Program-made: the position numbers and the translations under genes | The notes under the pieces: generated by a model | Seen by the model: the letters and a program-made list of their open reading frames with translations, nothing else | Database searches by the model: none | What the model was told of the DNA's origin: nothing | Assembly (NCBI GenBank): GCA_026387995.1 | Contig: JAPLKQ010000058.1 | Location: 1 to 11,272 of the forward strand | Direction of reading: 5' to 3' | DNA length: 11,272 bases | Source of the DNA: Bacillota bacterium | Lineage (GTDB): Bacteria > Bacillota_I > Bacilli_A > RFN20 > CAG-826 | Shown: positions 1 to 4,985 of the stretch, piece by piece | Position numbering within the stretch: position 1 is the stretch's first letter | Layout: every line of letters begins with the position of its first letter

Positions 1-988
1 CTTGGTCAAACCGCTCGAGAAACTTTAATAACTTTTCCTGGTGATTGGTATCGAGCTCTGACAGGACATCATCCAGGACGACGATGGGGCGTTTGTCTTT
101 GTTCGCGATGAGGAAGTAGGGACTGAGCTTCAGCGCGAGGACGAGCAGACGGTTCTCCCCTTGTGACCCATACGTGGCAATATCGTCGCCATTCAGTGTC
201 ATAGAGAAGTCTTCGCGGTGGGGGCCGAGTCCTGTGACTTTCCGATGTAAATCGCCGTCTAGCGACTTGTTATAGGCCTCTTTCGCTTGCTTCCGAAAAT
301 CGACTCCAGGAGCGACAAACGGGAGATATATCATCCGGATTTCATCGTTCTCGCCTTTGATGGCTTTCACGATTTTACCGAGGATATCGTTGATTTGGGC
401 GACATAGCCGACGCGGTAGTGAATGATGGGTTCGGCGAGATCAATCAAGGTCTCCGTCACCGCTTCGAGGCGAAGGCGGTTGACGTGGTCGTCTTTGAGC
501 AACTCGTTCCGCTCTTTGAGCGCTTTCTCATATTGACTCACGTAATCGAGATAGACCGAGGTTTGCTTGCTGAGCGAGACATCGAGGAATCGACGCCGGG
601 CTTTCGGCAAGTCCTGGAACATCATGACGTCACGGGGATCGAACACAATCACGTTGATGAGTTCGGAGAGCTCGGATAGTTTATCTATCCGGTGCCCGGA
701 GCACGTAATTTTCTTGCCGTCATGGGACAAGACGATTTTGACTTGGCGGACGAGGTCTCCCTCTTTGATGGTCGCATCAATCGTGGCATAGTCTTGGCCG
801 CGCTCGATAAGCTCCGCATCGACATGCGTGCGGAAGGAACGGGCCAGAGACAAATAATGAATTGCCTCCACGATGTTCGTTTTGCCGGCGCCGTTCGGGC
901 CGGTGATGACATTTAATTTTTTATCGAAAGCCACGGATGCCGCGTGGTAGTTCCGAAAGGATTTTAGCTCAATTTTGGAGACGATCAT
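1..988 (-). CDS. recF: DNA replication and repair protein RecF (3' end cut by window edge)
   Basis: RecF is an SMC/ABC-like ATPase that binds gapped DNA and, with RecO and RecR, helps load RecA in the cytoplasm. Reading leftward from the ATG at 988, the frame stays open to base 1, giving about 329 residues. Family members are roughly 360-370, so only the last few dozen are outside the window. The N-terminus MIVSKIELKSFRNY is typical. Walker A is GPNGAGKTN at residues 30-38. The ABC signature SQGENR lies in the C-terminal half, and Walker B is PIVVLDDVLSELD close to the visible end. The start ATG overlaps the yaaA stop (ATGA, 985-988), so translation is probably coupled; no strong ribosome binding site is seen. 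It is the last visible gene of the leftward dnaA-dnaN-yaaA-recF group. Identity is very secure. Confidence 0.97.
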   Translation of the reverse strand, partial: MIVSKIELKSFRNYHAASVAFDKKLNVITGPNGAGKTNIVEAIHYLSLARSFRTHVDAELIERGQDYATIDATIKEGDLVRQVKIVLSHDGKKITCSGHRIDKLSELSELINVIVFDPRDVMMFQDLPKARRRFLDVSLSKQTSVYLDYVSQYEKALKERNELLKDDHVNRLRLEAVTETLIDLAEPIIHYRVGYVAQINDILGKIVKAIKGENDEIRMIYLPFVAPGVDFRKQAKEAYNKSLDGDLHRKVTGLGPHREDFSMTLNGDDIATYGSQGENRLLVLALKLSPYFLIANKDKRPIVVLDDVLSELDTNHQEKLLKFLERFDQ

Positions 989-1209
989 TGCGTCACGATT
1001 TCAAATAATCGTTTTTCGGCTTTGACGAGCGTTCCCGGATAGAGCTTGCGCCCTCGGCGGTTGTCATTCACGCCGTCGACGATAATGTCATGCTCAGCCA
1101 AGTAGCTTTTCGCTTGTCCGCCGGATGAAATAAGGTCCGCCAATTTCAGAAACTGGCCGACCGTTACGTACTCGGTATTTATGGCAATTAAAGTCTTGTT
1201 TTCTTCCAC
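985..1209 (-). CDS. yaaA: S4-domain RNA-binding protein YaaA
   Basis: This is a small S4-domain protein of the YaaA family, found between dnaN and recF in Firmicutes. It is a probable RNA-binding protein whose precise role is not established. The family core is plain: GQFLKLADLISSGGQAK followed by the S4 turn VNDNRRGRKLYPGTLV. I place the start at the GTG at 1207-1209, giving 74 residues. It is preceded at good distance by AGGAG, and the resulting length and N-terminus fit the ~71-residue Bacillus protein. The in-frame ATG at 1228-1230 would add seven residues (MLFRRFP), which look like translated leader, with the AGGAG falling inside the coding region. The stop codon overlaps recF by 4 bp. 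An intrinsic terminator lies just upstream, so this pair probably has its own weak promoter or depends on read-through from dnaN. Confidence 0.9.
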   Translation of the reverse strand: MEENKTLIAINTEYVTVGQFLKLADLISSGGQAKSYLAEHDIIVDGVNDNRRGRKLYPGTLVKAEKRLFEIVTQ

Positions 1210-1239
1210 AGGAAATCTCCTAAAAAGCATCCTATGAAT

Positions 1240-1245
1240 ATTATA
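1240..1245 (-). promoter_or_regulatory. Possible -10 element for yaaA-recF
   Basis: On the minus strand the bases read TATAAT, a perfect -10 hexamer, about 31 nt upstream of the GTG start of yaaA and just after the dnaN terminator. No convincing -35 hexamer is visible at 16-18 bp, since that position is taken by the terminator T-run and hairpin. Treat it as a candidate only. Confidence 0.35.
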
Positions 1246-1257
1246 CTATTATTCACT

Positions 1258-1283
1258 AAAAAAGGGAATATAAATATTCCCTT
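1258..1283 (-). terminator. Rho-independent terminator after dnaN
   Basis: A perfect 9-bp inverted repeat (AAGGGAATA at 1262-1270 and TATTCCCTT at 1275-1283, 4-nt loop) is followed on the minus strand by six T residues (1263-1258). It lies 34 bases past the dnaN stop codon. The stem is only moderately GC-rich, so termination may be partial, letting some transcripts continue into yaaA-recF. Confidence 0.75.
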
Positions 1284-1316
1284 GGAAAGCGAATGGATAA
1301 ACAGCTCGATTTTGGC

Positions 1317-2441
1317 CTAATACGTGCGGACTGGCGTGACTAATTGGACCTGGGATTCATCTTTGGCGTTCTTCACGACGAAGGGCTTCATTTCCCCTAA
1401 AAAGGCGAGTGTCACATCTTCGCTTTGAGCGGCGCGGATGGCCGCCATAACGTAGTCAGAATTGAAGGAAACTTCAAGGCGTTCGCCGGTGTATTGGAAG
1501 GTGACGATTTTCTCGACAGCCGACCCGACTTCGGCAGACTTTGCGGAGATCTCGATGCCCTCTTCGCTCATGCTTAATTTGACGACGTTTTCGCGTTCAA
1601 TCGAGAGCAGCGAAACGCGTTCCATGGCGGAGATTAACTCTAAAGAGTTAGCTTCGAGGAAGAAAGCGAAGGAACGGGGAACGATATTCTTGGTATTCGG
1701 ATACTCGCCGTTGATGAGCCGTGAGCTCACTAACGTTCCGTTAAAGGAGATGAGAACCTTCTTGTCGCTGATCGATAAACTGAGGGCGCCATCGCCTTCA
1801 AGAAGCTTGCTGATTTCGATGAGGACGCGGGCCGGGACGTTGGCTACGAATTTCACCGGGGTCGCGAGCGGGATTTCCTTGCGGGCGAGACGGGCGCTAT
1901 CGGTGGCCGTCGCGGTTAACTTGTAATCGCCATCGGCGACGAGGTTGACGGCGGTCAGGATCGGGCGTTGTTCTTTGGTCGAAGCGGCAAAGGCGGTTTG
2001 CTCCACCATTTGAATGAAGAGTTTGCTATCCAACGTGACTTGCACGCCGGTAGGCTCAATATCGATTTCCGGATATTCTTCCGGACGGACCGAGTTCAGT
2101 TTGAAACTGGAACGGCTATCGCTGATCTGAGCGATGGTGTCGTCGATGATTTCGAAAGCGAGTTCGGTATCCGCCGTGCGCCGGGCAATCTCAGTGATAA
2201 TCTTGCTGGCTACGAGCGTGGACCCGAATTGCGCGTCACGGATGACGTCGCGTTCGCCAATCTTGAACGGGATGACCGTCTTGATGGAAAGTTCATTGTT
2301 GCTTCCGATGATGGAGAGACCTTTTTCGTCAAGCGCAAGCTTAACGTTCATCATGACCGGAATCGGGGACTTGGAACCAATGGCCTTGCTGGCAATCGTT
2401 AGTCCTTTCAGAAACTGTTCGCGATCGATTTTGAATCTCAT
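1317..2441 (-). CDS. dnaN: DNA polymerase III subunit beta (sliding clamp)
   Basis: DnaN forms the ring-shaped homodimer that tethers DNA polymerase III to DNA and recruits many clamp-binding partners. The 374-residue product matches the family length (about 366-380). It begins MRFKIDREQFLKGL and ends with the typical hydrophobic tail, PFVVKNAKDESQVQLVTPVRTY in outline, with the usual VTPVR/MPVR-type C-terminus. The segment EQRPILTAVNL in the middle is the well-conserved start of the second clamp domain, and SRLINGEYPN is the other family hallmark. The start is set by AGGAGGA at 2449-2455, six to seven bases before the ATG. dnaA lies 139 bp upstream with no terminator between, so co-transcription is likely. 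A local promoter is also possible. The transcript ends at the hairpin at 1258-1283. Confidence 0.98.
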   Translation of the reverse strand: MRFKIDREQFLKGLTIASKAIGSKSPIPVMMNVKLALDEKGLSIIGSNNELSIKTVIPFKIGERDVIRDAQFGSTLVASKIITEIARRTADTELAFEIIDDTIAQISDSRSSFKLNSVRPEEYPEIDIEPTGVQVTLDSKLFIQMVEQTAFAASTKEQRPILTAVNLVADGDYKLTATATDSARLARKEIPLATPVKFVANVPARVLIEISKLLEGDGALSLSISDKKVLISFNGTLVSSRLINGEYPNTKNIVPRSFAFFLEANSLELISAMERVSLLSIERENVVKLSMSEEGIEISAKSAEVGSAVEKIVTFQYTGERLEVSFNSDYVMAAIRAAQSEDVTLAFLGEMKPFVVKNAKDESQVQLVTPVRTY

Positions 2442-2466
2442 ATTTCTATCCTCCTAAAAGATAGTA

Positions 2467-2472
2467 ATTATA
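2467..2472 (-). promoter_or_regulatory. Candidate dnaN promoter -10 hexamer
   Basis: The minus strand reads TATAAT here, placing a transcription start near 2460 and a short leader that would still contain the AGGAGGA ribosome binding site. The best -35-like match (TTGTCC) is 20 bp upstream, which is too far for a strong sigma-A promoter. A second candidate in the same gap is an extended -10 (TGATAAAAT) with TTCATA 17 bp upstream, on the minus strand around 2530-2560. I cannot choose between them. Confidence 0.35.
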
Positions 2473-2580
2473 GTAGGGCCGGTGGGTTTGGTGGACAACG
2501 GCCATTTTGCATCAAATCATCTCATTAATTTTATCATAGCGGACGGGTTTTATGAACACCTTTTATTTAATAAATAAACA

Positions 2581-3939
2581 TTAAGGCTTTAAACGCTTCT
2601 GAAGTTCATCGATGGCGGCCACCAGGGCGGTATCGGTTTTCAAGGATTTCTCCACTTTTTCCACGCCGTTCATCACGGTGCTGTGATCCTTGCCTCCGAA
2701 GAGCTGCCCAATCTTCAGGAACGGGAGGTCGAGCATGGTACGTATGAGGTACATGGCGATATGTCTTGCCATCGCGATCTGGCTGGTCCGGATTTTCCCG
2801 GTTAATTGCGAGGGAGTAAGGTTGTAGTAATCGGCGACCGTTCCGATAATTTTAGTCTCGGTCAGGCTGGATTTCGGTCCATTGGATCCAATTAAGGGTT
2901 GAACCGACTCAATCGCCACCGCCATATCGATATGCTGGGTCTGTTTGATGTTGATGATGTAGAAGAGCAACCGATTTAAGGCGCCTTCGAGTTCACGGAC
3001 GTTCTTGCTGAAGCGATCGGCGAAGAATTCGAGGACATCTTGGTCAAAGTTTTTGATGTCGAGGCCATTGGCTTCGATTTTCTTCTTCAAAATGGCGATG
3101 CAGGTGTATTGGTCGGGTGCGGAGATGTTGATGGTTAATCCTGAATTGAATCGGGACACTAACCGAGCTTCCAAACCCTTTAGGTCGCTGGGGTGACGGT
3201 CGCTCGTGAGGACAATCTGTTTGCCGGAGTTCACGAGGGCGTTGAAGATATAAAAGAACATCTCTTCGGTCTTGGTTTTATCCGCTAAGAATTGGATATC
3301 GTCAACCAGTAAGACATCGACGGATTTGAAGAACTCTTTTAAGGTCTCGCTCTCTTTGTCGCCATGCACGTATTTGATGAATTCATCGACGAAATCGTCG
3401 GTTGAGATATACAGGACTTTCGATACTGGGGAGTTCTCTTTGATGTAGTTTCCCATGGCGTGCAGCAAGTGCGTTTTGCCGAGGCCGGACTGTGAGTAAA
3501 TAAAGAGGGGGTTATAGAGTTTTCCAGGTGTTGAAGCGATCATCAAAGCCGCTTGCGAAGCTTCACGGTTGCTGGCGCCCACCACGAAATTGTCAAAAGT
3601 GAATTTGGTATTGATGAGGGAATTCGCAAAAAAGGAAGCCTTCTCAGCGACCGGCTTGGTCGCCGTCGTCGGGACTTCGTTTTGTTGAACGAATTTAAGC
3701 TTAAAATCGGATTGGGTCGATTCCCGGACGATGCCGGAGATCAAATCCATGTATTTACTGGAGAGCAAACTGGCCGCGAGGCCTGAGTTTACGACGACGA
3801 TCATCGTGTCGCCGTCAATACTATGAATATAAGAGCCGCTGAAGAACGAGTCATAAATGTGGCGATCGTTGAGTTTGACCTCGATGCGGTCTAGGATGCG
3901 ATCCCACAGCTGCGTGATCTCGGAAATGGTACTTTTCAT
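2581..3939 (-). CDS. dnaA: Chromosomal replication initiator protein DnaA
   Basis: DnaA is the AAA+ ATPase that binds DnaA boxes at oriC and melts the origin. I start it at the ATG at 3937-3939 (MKSTISEITQLW, 452 residues) because AGGAGC lies 6 nt upstream and this is the usual family N-terminus. The longer frame from 4074 adds only low-complexity leader. Domain I spans about 1-88, and the linker is short. The AAA+ domain runs from about 110: Walker A SQSGLGKT at 149-156, Walker B VLLVDD at 209-214, sensor I LTSD near 244, box VII RLVSRF with R263, sensor II NVRELEGA near R315. Domain IV carries the DNA-binding signature GGKDHSTV at 415-422. Oddities: the first Walker A glycine is Ser149, and the signature has K417 and S420 where RDHT is usual. 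Origin and rpmH lie just upstream; dnaN follows. Confidence 0.98.
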   Translation of the reverse strand: MKSTISEITQLWDRILDRIEVKLNDRHIYDSFFSGSYIHSIDGDTMIVVVNSGLAASLLSSKYMDLISGIVRESTQSDFKLKFVQQNEVPTTATKPVAEKASFFANSLINTKFTFDNFVVGASNREASQAALMIASTPGKLYNPLFIYSQSGLGKTHLLHAMGNYIKENSPVSKVLYISTDDFVDEFIKYVHGDKESETLKEFFKSVDVLLVDDIQFLADKTKTEEMFFYIFNALVNSGKQIVLTSDRHPSDLKGLEARLVSRFNSGLTINISAPDQYTCIAILKKKIEANGLDIKNFDQDVLEFFADRFSKNVRELEGALNRLLFYIINIKQTQHIDMAVAIESVQPLIGSNGPKSSLTETKIIGTVADYYNLTPSQLTGKIRTSQIAMARHIAMYLIRTMLDLPFLKIGQLFGGKDHSTVMNGVEKVEKSLKTDTALVAAIDELQKRLKP

Positions 3940-3964
3940 AAGTCTGCTCCTATGAGTCGAAAAA

Positions 3965-3973
3965 ATTTTACCA
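3965..3973 (-). promoter_or_regulatory. Candidate extended -10 promoter of dnaA
   Basis: The minus strand reads TGGTAAAAT, an extended -10 (TGn plus TAAAAT). It would start transcription near 3958, leaving a leader of about 19 nt that holds the AGGAGC ribosome binding site. No good -35 is visible, which is tolerated in extended -10 promoters. The element overlaps one arm of an inverted repeat, TTTTACC at 3966-3972 and GGTAAAA at 3983-3989, which could be an operator. Confidence 0.4.
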
Positions 3974-4084
3974 CAGCATGACGGTAAAAACATCACCAAA
4001 AGAGGCTGGTTTTTATTTTTCCACACTATTGGGCAGAAAAAAGCGTGATTTAATCGTTTGTTCACCAAATCCACATCTTTGGAC

Positions 4085-4142
4085 GGTGGAAAACTATGTG
4101 GAGAACGTTTTGTGGAGAAGAAAATGTGGAGAAAGTGGATAA
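4085..4142 (-). repeat. Tandem DnaA-box array
   Basis: Five 9-mers related to TGTGGATAA (the complement of the TTATCCACA DnaA box) sit head to tail: GGTGGAAAA at 4085-4093, TGTGGAGAA at 4097-4105, 4111-4119 and 4125-4133, then AGTGGATAA at 4134-4142. The three identical copies are exactly 14 bp apart, and the last box abuts the third. All read in the same direction (TTCTCCACA on the minus strand, toward dnaA). None is a perfect consensus box. The repeated TTCTCCACA form suggests this is the local preferred variant. The A/T-rich AAAATTTTAA follows directly at 4141-4150. Confidence 0.75.
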
Positions 4143-4220
4143 AATTTTAAGACTTTGGTGGGACAAAAGCGCCAAAAAAGCCAAAAAGTATCGAAAAAGT
4201 ATCAAAATCCACATCTTTTT
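4141..4220. other. A/T-rich phased A-tract stretch, candidate DNA unwinding element
   Basis: Immediately beyond the box array lies A/T-rich DNA with A-runs at 4165-4168, 4174-4179, 4183-4187, 4194-4198 and 4204-4207, roughly one per helical turn. A 10-bp unit AAAAAGTATC is repeated at 4183 and 4194, and GCCAAAAA at 4171 and 4180. Position next to the DnaA boxes makes it the best candidate for the melting site or an intrinsic bend. This is inference from composition and location. Confidence 0.45.
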
Positions 4221-4375
4221 GAAACCAGAGACTTCGAAATGTGGAGACCTCAATTTTCCGCTTTTCCATCTATTTTCAAGTTCATAAAATCGGCTTCGGA
4301 GGAAAGCCAAAACCCCCTTTTTGGATGGTTTCGGTCCCGAATTCGGAAAATGCCACATTTCCCGTCAGTTCCTCA

Positions 4376-4405
4376 TTGACTTTTAAGGCTATTAAATAAT
4401 ATAAT
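4376..4405 (+). promoter_or_regulatory. Sigma-A type promoter of rpmH
   Basis: TTGACT at 4376-4381 (5 of 6 consensus) is followed after 18 bp by a perfect TATAAT at 4400-4405. Transcription would start near 4412, giving a leader of about 33 nt before the rpmH ATG with GGAGG at 4432-4436. This is the strongest promoter match in the window and probably drives rpmH and, past the attenuator, rnpA-yidC-jag. Confidence 0.85.
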
Positions 4406-4444
4406 TCTTACGCGTGTTACTAAACACTATTGGAGGATTCATTT

Positions 4445-4579
4445 ATGAAGAGAACATATCAACCGAGCAAAATCCATCGGGCCAACGTCCATGGCTTCCG
4501 CGCTAGAATGGCTACCGCTGGTGGTCGTAAGGTACTAGCCAGACGCCGTGCCAAAGGCAGAGCGGTCTTATCGGTCTAG
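4445..4579 (+). CDS. rpmH: 50S ribosomal protein L34
   Basis: L34 is a tiny, very basic protein of the large ribosomal subunit. The 44-residue product starts [20 protein letters not shown] and continues with the family pattern of M-T/A-x-x-G-R-K-V-L-x-R-R-R-x-K-G-R, ending VLSV. That is the normal length (44-46) and sequence for L34. The start is fixed by GGAGG eight bases upstream and by the MKRTYQPS motif. It is divergent from dnaA across the origin, the conserved arrangement in many bacteria, and is followed by rnpA with a terminator-like hairpin between. Near-certain identification. Confidence 0.98.
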   Translation: MKRTYQPSKIHRANVHGFRARMATAGGRKVLARRRAKGRAVLSV

Positions 4580-4593
4580 TTGAAGGATTATTG

Positions 4594-4623
4594 CCACCGG
4601 CCGTCTTGTCCGGTGGATTTTTC
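4594..4623 (+). terminator. Terminator or attenuator between rpmH and rnpA
   Basis: A perfect 7-bp GC-rich stem (CCACCGG at 4594-4600, CCGGTGG at 4610-4616) with a 9-nt loop is followed by ATTTTTC. It sits 14 bp past the rpmH stop and 22 bp before the rnpA ATG. Since rnpA has no visible promoter of its own, partial termination here would make much more L34 message than RnpA message. Confidence 0.75.
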
Positions 4624-4644
4624 TAAAAGGGATGGTGAACGTTC

Positions 4645-4985
4645 ATGAAGGTCCAAAATCGTGTGAAAAGCCACGAAGAGTTCTCTGAGATCGTCCACTC
4701 GAGCCAAGTAGAGAAAAGCAGTTACTTCACCTGTCACTACAAAAAGAACGATCTTACTTATACCCGTATCGGGATACAAAACGTCTGGGCAACGCCGTCC
4801 ACCGCAACAAAGTAAAACGGCAGATTAGGCAGATGGTAATCGAATTATTGCCGCTGACCGACCCATGGAATTTAATCATCGTGGCACGAGCTGCCTATGA
4901 TATAAACGATTTTGCCAAAGGTAAGGAAGAACTTCAAAGCCTTTTGCAAATCATTAGGAGGAAGTTAGATGACAAAAAGAGCTAA
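4645..4985 (+). pseudogene. rnpA: Ribonuclease P protein component, frameshifted
   Basis: RnpA is the protein subunit of RNase P, which trims tRNA 5' leaders. The first part (MKVQNRVKSHEEF ... NDLTYTRIG) reads from the ATG at 4645, with GGTGA six bases upstream. It runs out of frame at once, stopping at 4813-4815 after 56 codons. The remainder continues in the -1 frame from 4779: KRLGNAVHRNKVKRQIRQ, which contains the RNase P RN-x-x-KR signature, and goes on to a stop at 4983-4985, 17 bp into yidC. Relatives have about four residues between the RIG/RVG and the KK/KRLGNAV segments (12 nt). Here only 5 nt (4774-4778) remain, so about 7 nt seem missing. rnpA is normally essential, so an assembly or sequencing error is the likeliest cause. 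A true lesion or recoding cannot be excluded. Both halves are otherwise well conserved. Confidence 0.88.

Larger units (their letters stand above)
3940..4444. other. oriC: Chromosomal replication origin (oriC), dnaA-rpmH intergenic region
   Basis: This 505-bp stretch has no credible gene and separates divergent dnaA and rpmH, the standard site of oriC in Bacilli. It contains about nine DnaA-box-like sites. The core is a tandem minus-oriented run: GGTGGAAAA (4085), TGTGGAGAA (4097, 4111, 4125) and AGTGGATAA (4134). Outliers are TTTTCCACA (4017), AAATCCACA (4067, 4205) and TGTGGAGAC (4240). A/T-rich DNA with phased A-tracts follows the run. Both flanking gene groups point outward, as expected for bidirectional replication. 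The dnaA promoter occupies the left end and the rpmH promoter the right end. Assignment as origin is inferred from context plus boxes; the melting point is not proven. Confidence 0.88.

Noticed and set aside
287..916. Plus-strand frames opposite recF
   Set aside because: RecF motifs on the minus strand explain this DNA; the plus frames are shadows.
2490..2498. DnaA-box-like GGTGGACAA in the dnaA-dnaN gap (second half of a bipartite origin)
   Set aside because: Two mismatches to the consensus and only a single copy; not enough for a second box cluster.
2562..2578. Palindrome TTTATTTA-A-TAAATAAA just past dnaA as a terminator
   Set aside because: The stem is pure A/T with a 1-nt centre that cannot form a hairpin loop; such symmetry is common in A/T-rich gaps.
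3940..4074. N-terminal extension of DnaA to an ATG at 4074
   Set aside because: The 45 extra residues resemble no DnaA N-terminus, and AGGAGC sits just before the ATG at 3939, which gives the family-typical start.
4337..4346. CCGAATTCGG palindrome upstream of rpmH
   Set aside because: Only 10 bp, single copy, no promoter overlap; may be chance.
4062..4358. Open frames on both strands across the origin (4062-4358 minus, 4096-4287 and 4155-4379 plus)
   Set aside because: They have no ribosome sites, read low-complexity Lys/Phe/Ser-rich peptides, and lie over the DnaA boxes and A-tracts of oriC.
4588..4779. 63-residue minus-strand frame opposite rnpA
   Set aside because: It lies antisense to a conserved gene and over the rpmH terminator; no family resemblance or ribosome site.
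4774..4785. Programmed -1 frameshifting in rnpA
   Set aside because: The junction (ATACAAAACG) is not a proper X-XXY-YYZ slippery heptamer, and even a -1 shift would leave the product two residues short in a core strand; a 7-nt loss or sequence error fits better.
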